From the IMG/VR virus record IMGVR_UViG_3300014933_000056, positions 1 through 52,101 of that record: a stretch of 52,101 nt of DNA, one strand, 5' to 3'. This document shows, piece by piece, positions 1-6,084 of this stretch. The notes below the pieces were generated by a model. The model saw nothing but the letters and a program-made list of their open reading frames with translations, was not told the origin of the DNA and made no database searches. Each line of letters begins with the position of its first letter. Position 1 is the first letter of the stretch. Made by a program: the position numbers and the translations under genes. Source of the DNA: a virus.

Positions 1-149
1 CCGCGAAGGCTTTCTGAGCCTTTGATCATTGTTAGAAACTCTTCCAATCTAACCAATGGCAGGTCTAACCCTTTGCCTGCAAATGCCTTGCCTGCGTCAT
101 ACCCTGCAAGCCATGCTTTTGCTTCTGCTGGAGTGTATTCCTTATCCAT
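1..149 (-). CDS. Hypothetical protein, 3' end outside the window
   Basis: The first 49 codons of a leftward gene are visible before it runs off the left edge. The protein starts MDKEYTPAEAKAWLAG and is a soluble, mildly charged sequence. A GGAGG ribosome binding site lies 7 bases before the ATG. The start overlaps the stop of the next gene upstream (TGATG), so it is the continuation of the same operon. I do not recognise the family. The reading frame, start signal and coupling are clear; the function is unknown. Confidence 0.6.
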   Translation of the reverse strand, partial: MDKEYTPAEAKAWLAGYDAGKAFAGKGLDLPLVRLEEFLTMIKGSESLR

Positions 150-352
150 CAAATCCTCCGTTGACACATAAATGCCTGCACATCTACCCTGAATGCGCCT
201 GCGTATTTGCAATCACCAATGATTCTGGACTCTGTTTGTATCTGCCCTACCCACATCCCCACTACCAGCATCATCACCGCGACAAATGACTTTGCCCACG
301 TTTCATAGATGAACGCCAATATTTGTTTATACGTAATTGTTTCCAACATCAT
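149..352 (-). CDS. Small membrane protein
   Basis: This 67-residue protein has one hydrophobic segment at about residues 22-37 (FVAVMMLVVGMWVG), so it is probably a single-pass inner-membrane protein. Its ATG overlaps the stop of the RuvC-like gene by 4 bases, and its stop overlaps the start of the next gene. This coupling supports a real gene. No family is recognised. A phage accessory membrane protein is the safest description. Confidence 0.6.
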   Translation of the reverse strand: MMLETITYKQILAFIYETWAKSFVAVMMLVVGMWVGQIQTESRIIGDCKYAGAFRVDVQAFMCQRRI

Positions 353-801
353 TTTCCGTACCTCGCTATCAATGCAGCATCAGCGTAAGCTTGACCCCGC
401 GCTTTCGTATCCAGATCGCGCCACGCAGGCCAGAGCTGGATTGCTCTTGCCCTCGATGCATCCTTGTCCGTACCGATCAACCCTGCGGCTTTCTTCCACT
501 TCTGTGGCGTCACCATCGTGTGAGCTAATCCAAGGGCACCTATGACTCCCATTACCGTGCCGCAGCTATGCCCAAAGTTGAACATCGATGTAACGCCCTG
601 ACCCGGCATGGCGCCTACCTGCTCAACGTATACGTGGTCGATGTACTTAGTCCGATCCATAAAGTAATTCAGCTCTGAAGCGTTTACGCGCTTGGCTGAA
701 CCCACCTGATAGGTAGGCATGATCATCCATTCGATAGGTACGTCGTGTTCCAACAAGACAATGGCACCTGAGGCGCCGGGATCAATTCCAATGATCAGCA
801 T
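349..801 (-). CDS. RuvC-like Holliday junction resolvase
   Basis: This 150-residue protein has the RNase H-fold resolvase pattern. The first beta strand carries IGIDPGASGA with Asp7, the second acidic residue is Glu60 in YVEQVGAMPGQG, and the C-terminal helix carries Asp141 in AYADAALIARYG. These match the metal-binding acidic residues of the RuvC/phage resolvase family. Members cut branched DNA during replication and recombination and before packaging. The length is typical for phage versions. The start follows a GGGAG site, and the gene overlaps its upstream neighbour by 20 bases. I am confident of the family; the in vivo role (branch removal before packaging) is inferred. Confidence 0.88.
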   Translation of the reverse strand: MLIIGIDPGASGAIVLLEHDVPIEWMIMPTYQVGSAKRVNASELNYFMDRTKYIDHVYVEQVGAMPGQGVTSMFNFGHSCGTVMGVIGALGLAHTMVTPQKWKKAAGLIGTDKDASRARAIQLWPAWRDLDTKARGQAYADAALIARYGK

Positions 802-1054
802 CGTAGGCTCCCGAATGGTTCATTACTCGATCTCTTGTGGCTTGCTCAAGACTATTCATCTCGTCCTCAAACCTGAGTTTTAGTTCCTTCAAAGCCTTCA
901 ATGCCAGCTCGTCTCTGCCGTGGTAAAGAATGCTAATCAGGTCGGCATCCGTAGCTCGGTACATGATGTCCTTCAATGTATTAACCTCGCTTGGCATGAT
1001 GCCGGGCTTGCCATGGACTGTTAGCCAGTGAGCAAAATTAACTGACTCAATCAT
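782..1054 (-). CDS. Hypothetical protein, 90 aa
   Basis: A soluble protein with a charged, probably helical middle (LALKALKELKLRFEDEMNSLEQATRDRV, about residues 49-76). It overlaps the resolvase gene by 20 bases and its ATG overlaps the preceding stop (ATGA). The dense coupling shows that it is translated with the resolvase. I do not recognise a domain. It might be a small partner of DNA metabolism proteins, but nothing in the sequence proves that. Confidence 0.6.
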   Translation of the reverse strand: MIESVNFAHWLTVHGKPGIMPSEVNTLKDIMYRATDADLISILYHGRDELALKALKELKLRFEDEMNSLEQATRDRVMNHSGAYDADHWN

Positions 1055-1263
1055 TGTTTCACCATTGGGTAAAAAGTTATTACGTTGCTTGGCATATGGA
1101 TTGATGCATCACATCCTATTCGTTTGCAAATACCGACAGCCCAATCATGTATGGCACGCATAGCTGGAACTTCTGGAGGGTAACTATCTTCTAACAATCC
1201 TAAGCTGATAGAAGCTTCTTCGCCTCTGATTACCTTGCTGTGTATATATTTTTCATAGTTCAT
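1051..1263 (-). CDS. Hypothetical protein, 70 aa
   Basis: A short soluble protein (MNYEKYIHSKVIRGEEAS...). Both ends are coupled to neighbours through 4-base ATGA overlaps, which is the main support for the gene. Two cysteines lie in the second half (AVGICKRIGCDAS). No family is recognised. Confidence 0.55.
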   Translation of the reverse strand: MNYEKYIHSKVIRGEEASISLGLLEDSYPPEVPAMRAIHDWAVGICKRIGCDASIHMPSNVITFYPMVKQ

Positions 1264-1466
1264 GGTTGCTCCCGCTTCTCAAGATGAAACCTAATCCCCT
1301 CGCCATCCCATAAACCTTCTTTGCACATATCTAAAATACGTTCGCGTTCTGCTAATACTCCACCCATGTAAGCTGCATGCACTGCTTGTTGGTAAAAATC
1401 AGCAAGTATCCAAAGTTTTCCATCAAACTCTTTTGCTGGAACGGTAACCGGAATATTTGTTGTCAT
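1260..1466 (-). CDS. Hypothetical protein, 68 aa
   Basis: The open frame extends upstream to 1532, but I place the start at 1466 (MTTNIPVTVPAKEFDG). That ATG overlaps the preceding stop (ATGA) and is preceded by a G-rich AAAGGA stretch, whereas the longer form would overlap the next gene by 70 bases. The protein is soluble, with a helical part reading AAYMGGVLAERERILDMCKEG. That phrase is typical of small phage proteins of unknown role. Function unknown. Confidence 0.6.
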   Translation of the reverse strand: MTTNIPVTVPAKEFDGKLWILADFYQQAVHAAYMGGVLAERERILDMCKEGLWDGEGIRFHLEKREQP

Positions 1467-1618
1467 TCCTTTCCCCCCCCTTGCGCAGATAACTTTAACA
1501 AAACCATCAAATGCCGTTCTTGTTCTGTCCATTTAAAAGCATCACCATAAACTTCTCTGTAATTAATTGGTGGCGACAAGTACCATTCTTTCCATTTTTT
1601 AAATTGTTCGTCAGTCAT
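1463..1618 (-). CDS. Hypothetical protein, 51 aa
   Basis: Start chosen at 1618 (MTDEQFKKWKEWYLSPP) because it forms a TGATG junction with the gene before it and has an AAGGGGG site just upstream. A longer frame reaching 1690 exists but overlaps the neighbour for no reason. The protein is aromatic and charged (WYLSPPINYREVYGDAFKW). No domain recognised. Confidence 0.6.
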   Translation of the reverse strand: MTDEQFKKWKEWYLSPPINYREVYGDAFKWTEQERHLMVLLKLSAQGGGKE

Positions 1619-1812
1619 CACTGCCCCCTTGCGCGGATAGCCTCGGCTGCTTCTATGTATGTTTTGGCGTTGAAAGCAATGACAGCACACGCCTCACGCT
1701 CTGCTGCTGAGACTAAATTTCCAAATTCCCACAATGGAGCATAGCCATCATCGCCATCTGCGTATTTCCAACCAGCCTCGTGCGCCAATCGGATCATGTC
1801 TTCTTTAGTCAT
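1618..1812 (-). CDS. Hypothetical protein, 64 aa
   Basis: The protein starts MTKEDMIRLAHEAGWKYADG and contains AAEREACAVIAFNA and AIRARGQ. These phrases are common in small phage proteins that share a loose 'Ixx..AREAG....' pattern, but the role is not known. It is coupled to both neighbours (4-base overlap upstream, TGATG downstream). Confidence 0.65.
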   Translation of the reverse strand: MTKEDMIRLAHEAGWKYADGDDGYAPLWEFGNLVSAAEREACAVIAFNAKTYIEAAEAIRARGQ

Positions 1813-2072
1813 TTCTTTCCCCTCAGATCAAAGAACTCGCATCTTTGTAATGTGAACCGTAACGGGCGCTTGCGGTAGACAGAGCACAGTACCTTCGCCG
1901 GTTGATACTTCGTGCACTCAAAGCAGATCCTACGGTCATCGCCCTCAGCGTCTCTGACTAGCATCGCCTCAGCTAACTCTTCAGCCTCTTCTTCATTCAG
2001 GCCTTCTTTAATAAATATTTTGACCCGTCTTGCAAACACTTCTAGCTCGGGTGCTGACCATGCTCTTCCCAT
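1809..2072 (-). CDS. Small cysteine-containing phage protein
   Basis: An 87-residue protein with a helical N-terminal half and a C-terminal half with four cysteines (RICFECTKYQ, LCSVYRK, LQRCEFF). The spacing Cx2C...C...C suggests a small zinc-binding module, as seen in many phage proteins of unknown function. A CGGAGG site lies before the ATG. It is the first gene of the cluster running from 2072 to the left edge, and a promoter-like motif lies just upstream (2106-2137). Metal binding is inferred from the cysteines alone. Confidence 0.65.
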   Translation of the reverse strand: MGRAWSAPELEVFARRVKIFIKEGLNEEEAEELAEAMLVRDAEGDDRRICFECTKYQPAKVLCSVYRKRPLRFTLQRCEFFDLRGKK

Positions 2073-2105
2073 ATATCCTCCGATAAGCCCACACGTTGTG
2101 GTAGG

Positions 2106-2137
2106 TAGAATATAACATGAAATTAGAATATGTGAAT
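2106..2137 (-). promoter_or_regulatory. Promoter-like motif, copy 1
   Basis: On the minus strand a TTCACA hexamer (2131-2136) is followed, after 16 bases, by TGT plus TATATT (-10 at 2109-2114). The block CTAATnnnrTGTTAkAyTyT is shared with two other sites (3013-3030 and 12149-12166), each just upstream of a leftward gene. The sequence match is seen directly; promoter activity is inferred. Confidence 0.5.
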
Positions 2138-2350
2138 AGTAGATATTTCTTTATCTATCTCCATCCTACCAATACAAACCATGTTCCAATTATTTCCGTT
2201 TGGGTCTTTCTCAGTCCATGACGAGCAATGAATAATCACTTCTTTGCATATGTATTCTTTATCGTTCTCGTCAAATATCCGCCACTTGTGGTCAATACTT
2301 CCCCTGCCGGGTTGGCCTGCAGATTGGTTGTACCTGATCCTGAACTTCAT
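2123..2350 (-). CDS. Hypothetical protein, 75 aa
   Basis: A soluble protein with a beta-rich look (MKFRIRYNQSAGQPGRGSID...WRIFDENDKEYICKEVIIH). The start has a GGAG site and overlaps the stop of the oxygenase-like gene (ATGA), so the two are co-translated. The 'N-x-S-x-GxPGRGTxxHxWRV' look recurs in small phage proteins near oxygenase or replication genes, but I know of no assigned role. Confidence 0.6.
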   Translation of the reverse strand: MKFRIRYNQSAGQPGRGSIDHKWRIFDENDKEYICKEVIIHCSSWTEKDPNGNNWNMVCIGRMEIDKEISTIHIF

Positions 2351-2988
2351 ATGATCTCCACCTCTGGCTTAGTTACTTGTGGCGTTACCTGTTGCGCCGG
2401 TGCCACCGAAATATTCATGTGCACGAACTTCATCGGCTTCTCGCTGTTCATGTTCCGGCTGAAACTATGCGGTAACCAGCTAGGCGTAAAAATAATTACT
2501 CCCTCCCGTGGCGTAAACACGCCAAAGGGCGATGCAGGCGTTAATTTATCTTCGTCTGCCTGAGGTAGGTTGATGATCACTTTCGCAGCCCTAGGGTCGT
2601 ATATGACCAGCTTGCAGGCATTGTCTGGCACCTCAAGGAAGTAGAACGCGCTGATCTGAGCACCACCGCCGTGAAAGTGCTGCTCCATGCTGCTTTGAAA
2701 GTTGTGTTCCTGCGTCCACATCTCCGTGAAATACGTCACCAGCTTTTCCATCGCATAGCCCTGCGACGCCAAGATATTCCACGCGGTCTGCGAGACATAC
2801 TGCGCGAACTCCAAGGCCAACGGTTCATTGGAAAAGTCATATGTCATGACAGTCATCTTCTTGCCCATGCTTTCCTTGGACAGCTCAAGATACTTGTCAG
2901 AGATAGCCCGTACAGGCTCTAGGAATTCTGTCTTCTCGACAGCGTAGACAGTAGTTGCGAAGTAATTGATTTCTTCCAGTTGATCCAT
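2347..2988 (-). CDS. 2OG-Fe(II) oxygenase-like protein
   Basis: This 213-residue protein matches the phage and cyanobacterial family of putative 2-oxoglutarate/Fe(II) oxygenases. Visible landmarks are the HFH iron-ligand pair (His104, His106) followed by QISAFYFLEVP, then a YDPR element near residue 130, then GVIIFTPSWLPHSF with the distal His174, and a beta strand KFVHMNI. The family is expected to hydroxylate a protein or nucleotide, but no substrate is known. A good GGAGGG site precedes the ATG and a promoter-like motif lies at 3013-3040. The fold call is fairly firm; catalytic activity is inferred because HxH replaces the more common HxD. Confidence 0.7.
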   Translation of the reverse strand: MDQLEEINYFATTVYAVEKTEFLEPVRAISDKYLELSKESMGKKMTVMTYDFSNEPLALEFAQYVSQTAWNILASQGYAMEKLVTYFTEMWTQEHNFQSSMEQHFHGGGAQISAFYFLEVPDNACKLVIYDPRAAKVIINLPQADEDKLTPASPFGVFTPREGVIIFTPSWLPHSFSRNMNSEKPMKFVHMNISVAPAQQVTPQVTKPEVEII

Positions 2989-3012
2989 GATCCCTCCGTG
3001 ATTGATGTGAAG

Positions 3013-3040
3013 AGTCTAACACGGGATTAGGGTCTGGCTA
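3013..3040 (-). promoter_or_regulatory. Promoter-like motif, copy 2
   Basis: The minus strand carries CTAATCCCGTGTTAGACTCT, matching the shared motif. The extended -10 like TGTTAGACT places TAGACT at 3013-3018. It lies between the stop of the 64-residue gene and the oxygenase-like gene at 2988. Activity is inferred. Confidence 0.5.
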
Positions 3041-3232
3041 TAGATTCATTCCTTCATATTTCTTAGCATTGCTTTGACACATTACACAAATCCGACGCTC
3101 ACCGGATTCTTTATGTACATTCTTACCACCTCTTTTCATCCCACCCGTACTTAACATCCGACAGGCAGTATCACTGCCTACCCATATGTGAGCTGCTGTA
3201 CTTTTCTTGTTTAGGTTATAAAAATATTCCAT
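3038..3232 (-). CDS. Hypothetical small phage protein, 64 aa
   Basis: The stretch AHIWVGSDTACRMLSTGG is a recurring signature of small phage proteins ('HxWxGxDTACRMxSTGG'). The C-terminal part has CVMCQS, so with Cys24 there are three cysteines that could bind metal. Role unknown. The start has no clear Shine-Dalgarno site, which is unusual here. The gene sits at the end of the structured gene-free region 3238-4200. Confidence 0.6.
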   Translation of the reverse strand: MEYFYNLNKKSTAAHIWVGSDTACRMLSTGGMKRGGKNVHKESGERRICVMCQSNAKKYEGMNL

Positions 3233-3613
3233 GTTTATCGCAGAGGGAAGTGACTGAGTCTTTTAGGCAAAATCCACCCCTACCCCTGACGCATCAGGGA
3301 AGGGCTGGGGATCGTTATCGCGTCGGTCGTTTCTTCGCAATTGTCGGTCACGCTCATCTCTCAATGTTCCGTCGTGACTGGCAAGACATTTAGACCCATT
3401 GTGAGGCCTCTTCTTAGCGCACTTGCCGAGCTTGTCCCAATTGTTGCTGTTGCTCCGGAGCACCCTAATCTCTCGACCCGGTTCCGTTCTGGCAGTTAAT
3501 CAACAATCGGCGCTATCTCCACCCGCGCTTGCCGAATCGATAGTTTTTTCGGCTCTCGCCCCAGACCAAAACGTACGTGGTCACCAAAATTTCTGAGGCA
3601 AGGTATCGGCAGA

Positions 3614-3764
3614 AAGCAAAAAACCCATTGGTGAACGAGCTTTAGGCTTGGTTGCCACATGTGAAAAGTGCGATACCACTTAACACAGCTTTGACGAAGC
3701 CCGCTCACCAATGGGTTTGCAGGGTCACTTGTATCGAGCTACAACGGGTTACCAATCCGTTGAT
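3614..3764 (-). ncRNA. Candidate ~150-nt structured RNA
   Basis: A transcript from the promoter at 3771-3799 would start near 3764. It would fold CAACGG/CCGTTG at its very 5' end (3742-3762, 9-base loop). It would end in a 14-bp stem (3705-3718 with 3621-3634) followed by a run of six U (3618-3623). The 70-base apical part has further pairings: AAGCC/GGCTT (3697-3701 with 3645-3649) and AAGTG/CACTT (3666-3681). No open frame with a start signal fits inside. The features are seen directly; that it is an RNA gene is inferred. Confidence 0.45.
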
Positions 3765-3770
3765 GGTGAA

Positions 3771-3799
3771 ATTTTAGGACATGTCCTATTTTATTGCAA
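3771..3799 (-). promoter_or_regulatory. Promoter with perfect palindromic operator
   Basis: On the minus strand TTGCAA (3794-3799) and TAAAAT (3771-3776) are exactly 17 bases apart. The 14-bp perfect palindrome TAGGACATGTCCTA (3775-3788) fills most of the spacer and touches the -10. This is where a dimeric repressor would block RNA polymerase. The only sizeable downstream product is the candidate RNA at 3614-3764. Confidence 0.5.
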
Positions 3800-3861
3800 G
3801 GGTTGTTGGCGCCCCCGAGCTTGAACGGGCGTTTAAGGGAAATCGATTCGCTACCAGCCAC

Positions 3862-3991
3862 ACCAACACGGCTGAGGACTACTAGGGGGCACTGCCCTTC
3901 TAAGCTCCGGCACTCTCGGAGGCAATCCTCATGCGTCTTGAGACTGTAAACTTAAAACAAGCCTACTGTAAACTTAACCAACACGGCTGAG
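3862..3991. repeat. Two short direct repeats in the gene-free region
   Basis: ACCAACACGGCTGAG occurs at 3862-3876 and 3977-3991. ACTGTAAACTTAA occurs at 3943-3955 and 3965-3977. CTCATGCGTCTTG also occurs twice, at 3928-3940 and 4106-4118. Together they suggest a local duplication or repeated RNA structural units. Two copies each is too few for a CRISPR array. Confidence 0.7.
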
Positions 3992-4201
3992 AATTTAGTT
4001 ACAGTTGCGATCTGTATGGAGTTCGGGATTAAGGACAATATTACGTGTAGCTGCAGCTATTGACGTAAGTGACTCTCCACTGACCGATCTTCTACCACCC
4101 AAATTCTCATGCGTCTTGGTTGTTGGTACGAGACGCAAATGGGGAACGAGGCCAAAGCCTACGCCCGATCACCGCAACTTCTCATACCAACATGCTGAAT
4201 A

Positions 4202-5065
4202 TTATACCGCCACTTCCTGACACTGCATAAGCTTTCGCACCACCGCAAACAATCCATGCTTCTGGTGCAAATCATTGGCATCAAACCCTACCTCGTCAGC
4301 CATCACCCACGGGTGCCCTGTTTCCTCTGCAGACTTGGCGCCGGTTCCGCTTGCGTCGTTATCCGCAAAGATCATCACCTTGCCGGGTATCTGCGAGGCC
4401 ACTGCCACCATGTTCCCAGCACTGAAGCAAACCACCACCGAGGCCTTCATACCGCAGCTTCTGAGAGCTTGATGCACGCTCAGGCCAGTTGCATACCCCT
4501 CAACCAGCCAAGTCTCTCCTGCGTCCTTTACGCCCATCCTAAAGACCGCATTCTTAGCCCTCATGCCTGTGAGCATCTTCTTCACATACTTACGCTCGTC
4601 CGTATCCCAGATAATCTGCTGGTAGCCCTGCAACTTATTCGTGGCCACGTTACGCATCGGGATCAACAGGACGTCATCCAAAACGAAGCCCTTCTCTGCG
4701 CCAAATCCCTTAGCCGTCAGGTACGGGTGATCCTCCAGCTTAGCTGATCTCAGGATCATGTCAGCCTTCAGTGCTGTCTGCTCGTACTTATGCTGCTGCT
4801 CAGACTGCTGGGTTTGACGTTTAGCCGCCCACTGACGCTTTTCTTCGTCTGTCCATGGTTTGGCATTAGGATCGCTGTACCAAATTGTTCTTGCTTCACC
4901 TTGCCAATTAAAAATCCATCCTCTTTCACCATTCCACAAATAAGAGCCGTTTAATGAACGTGGTTTCTCTGTAGTGCCACAACGTCGTATTTTGTCTGAC
5001 GCATAAAATTTTGATGGATTAATTTCTAAACCATGCATTCTGGCAAAATTGATAAAACCATTCAT
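4202..5065 (-). CDS. TOPRIM-type DNA primase
   Basis: This 287-residue protein contains a clear TOPRIM catalytic core in its second half. WLVEGYATGLS carries Glu189, VVVCFSAGNM follows, then MIFADNDASGTG has Asp235 and Asp237, and the third acidic site is in FDANDLH (Asp262). The family makes RNA primers for the phage fork, usually beside a helicase. The N-terminal part (FARMHGLEI, RRCGTTEKPRSLNGSYLW) matches phage primase N-termini but lacks a full four-cysteine zinc finger. Its first ~65 codons are visibly richer in A+T than the rest. The ATG overlaps the HNH gene stop (ATGA) with a GGGAG site. See the fossil N-terminus at 5710-5751. Confidence 0.85.
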   Translation of the reverse strand: MNGFINFARMHGLEINPSKFYASDKIRRCGTTEKPRSLNGSYLWNGERGWIFNWQGEARTIWYSDPNAKPWTDEEKRQWAAKRQTQQSEQQHKYEQTALKADMILRSAKLEDHPYLTAKGFGAEKGFVLDDVLLIPMRNVATNKLQGYQQIIWDTDERKYVKKMLTGMRAKNAVFRMGVKDAGETWLVEGYATGLSVHQALRSCGMKASVVVCFSAGNMVAVASQIPGKVMIFADNDASGTGAKSAEETGHPWVMADEVGFDANDLHQKHGLFAVVRKLMQCQEVAV

Positions 5066-5622
5066 ATCAATCTCCCGTTTTCATTTGCCCATGCAATTGG
5101 GTCTTTATTGTATTTACGCAAATTGCATGTGGGGCATAACAATTGCAAATTTTCATCAGCGTGCATGCCGCCTAGATTAATTGGCATAACGTGGTCTAAA
5201 TGATGGCCACTGTTAATTAAATCGGTTTTGCAATTAATACATTTACCACATTGCATTTCCATCAACTTTTTTACAATCCCTTTTGAAATTTTCCCTACTT
5301 GCATGCGTTTTTTTGCTTTTCGGTTTTGATTGTAAATCCTAACCAAGTCTAAATTTTCTTTTTTCCAATTTAAATTAATTAATTTTACAAATGTTATATT
5401 TTTTGCCCGATATTCCTTGCATTGATTACGTAATTTTTCCTTGTTTTCAAAGTTGTACAACTTGCGATAATCTTGAATTTTTTCTTTGTTTTGATCCGCA
5501 TACAACTTAGCTTTTTTTGTATGGCATTTTTTGCATGCAGACCGAAGTCCAAAGATTGTGCCTTTTTGCTTGCCAAACTCAGATAAGTCTTTTTCTGCTT
5601 TGCACAGAGTGCATATTTTCAT
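5062..5622 (-). CDS. HNH endonuclease, probable homing endonuclease
   Basis: This 186-residue protein has an N-terminal zinc-like part (CTLCKAEKDLSEF, then CKKC) and a basic, Lys/Asn-rich middle. A C-terminal HNH module follows: CGKCINC (125-131), HHLDHVMPINLGG (His141, His144), ADENLQLLCPTC (Asn158, Cys163, Cys166) and NLRKYNKDP. Such enzymes nick or cut a DNA site in an unoccupied genome and spread by repair. The gene is much richer in A+T than the primase behind it, a sign of recent arrival. It lies exactly between a broken primase start and the intact primase, overlapping the latter by 4 bases. Confidence 0.88.
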   Translation of the reverse strand: MKICTLCKAEKDLSEFGKQKGTIFGLRSACKKCHTKKAKLYADQNKEKIQDYRKLYNFENKEKLRNQCKEYRAKNITFVKLINLNWKKENLDLVRIYNQNRKAKKRMQVGKISKGIVKKLMEMQCGKCINCKTDLINSGHHLDHVMPINLGGMHADENLQLLCPTCNLRKYNKDPIAWANENGRLI

Positions 5623-5709
5623 GATGAATCTCTCATGTACGAATCAAGAAGAATGTGGCAGGCAGTGATTCAATCTGCTTTTCCCCCGCTAAAGGTAGCC
5701 ACATCAAAA

Positions 5710-5751
5710 TCATACCACGCCATGAGCGCGTGCAAAGTCTATAAATGTCAT
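5710..5751 (-). pseudogene. Fossil N-terminus of the primase
   Basis: A 13-codon frame reads MTFIDFARAHGVV and then stops. It parallels the start of the intact primase (MNGFINFARMHGL), sharing F-I-x-FAR-x-HG. Its ATG overlaps the stop of the preceding gene (ATGA) and has a G-rich site, so it looks like the original primase start, now cut off by the HNH insertion. The match is short, so the call rests on position plus similarity. Confidence 0.55.
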
Positions 5752-5906
5752 GCCCCGTCACCCCAATAAAGTTCTAGCCAATCGTCGTATGCCGCCCAGC
5801 AAAGCAGCCAATCCCACATTAATTGTTCGTTCTTAGATACATCGCAGTAATACTGAGCCATTTGCAGGCAAGTTTCTCTTGGTGGTGGTGGACTCTTAGT
5901 AACCAT
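5748..5906 (-). CDS. Hypothetical protein, 53 aa
   Basis: The gene starts MVTKSPPPPRETCLQMAQYYC and ends with the tryptophan-rich part WDWLLCWAAYDDWLELYWGDGA. It overlaps the preceding gene by 11 bases and its stop overlaps the fossil primase start (ATGA). Purine-rich AAAGAAAAA lies upstream instead of a strong Shine-Dalgarno site. Function unknown; the coupling on both sides supports it. Confidence 0.55.
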   Translation of the reverse strand: MVTKSPPPPRETCLQMAQYYCDVSKNEQLMWDWLLCWAAYDDWLELYWGDGA

Positions 5907-6084
5907 TTTTTTCTTTCAATTTGTCTTGAACTGCAAGCAGCAAACTAAATGGCGCGTCTTTATGTTTTACACATAACTCAAAACACTCCTCTTTTGTCAA
6001 CCCAACCCATTCTTTTGGTAAGCTGTATTCCGATTTAACAAAAACCATTTTGTCTGGGTCTGTTGGATGTGGTTTAAGAGGCAT
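5896..6084 (-). CDS. Small protein with WVGLT motif
   Basis: This 62-residue protein contains KEWVGLTKEECFEL, a short motif frequent in small phage proteins. The upstream gene's protein carries the same element (KKEWVGLTDEEIQ). The start has a GAGGGAG site and overlaps the previous gene by 11 bases. The motif has no known function that I can name. Confidence 0.65.
   Translation of the reverse strand: MPLKPHPTDPDKMVFVKSEYSLPKEWVGLTKEECFELCVKHKDAPFSLLLAVQDKLKEKNGY

Larger units (their letters stand above)
3238..4200 (-). other. Gene-free, hairpin-rich region; candidate large structured RNA
   Basis: About 960 bases with no convincing protein gene in any frame. On the minus strand many short inverted repeats can be read. 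The 11-bp stem 4122-4132 with 4181-4191 includes one G-U pair. Others are TACAG/CTGTA (4000-4016), TTACGT/ACGTAA (4041-4068) and CCCTGA-TGCG-TCAGGG (3284-3299, a UNCG-type loop). GACCA/TGGTC lies near 3560, and a 14-bp stem pairs 3621-3634 with 3705-3718. A perfect -10 hexamer TATAAT sits at 4201-4206, right at the end of the primase gene, with only a weak -35. Phages can carry giant ornate RNAs such as GOLLD or ROOL. The size and hairpin density fit that idea, but I cannot test homology. Confidence 0.4.

Noticed and set aside
3263-3463. Minus-strand frame of 66 codons in the structured region
   Set aside because: Arg/Asp-rich and low in natural protein character, no ribosome site, and it overlaps hairpins such as 3284-3299.
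3496-3711. Minus-strand frame of 71 codons
   Set aside because: It runs through the terminator stem of the candidate RNA, has no start signal and no recognisable protein pattern.
3862-3991. CRISPR-like repeats
   Set aside because: Only two copies of each short repeat, irregular spacing and no cas genes.
4256-4747. Rightward frame of 163 codons opposite the primase
   Set aside because: Antisense shadow of the TOPRIM gene, with no ribosome site.
5062-5622. OMEGA/IsrB-type nuclease with a HEARO-like guide RNA
   Set aside because: The HNH protein is short and free-standing, with no RuvC domain, so an RNA-guided system next to the structured region is not supported.
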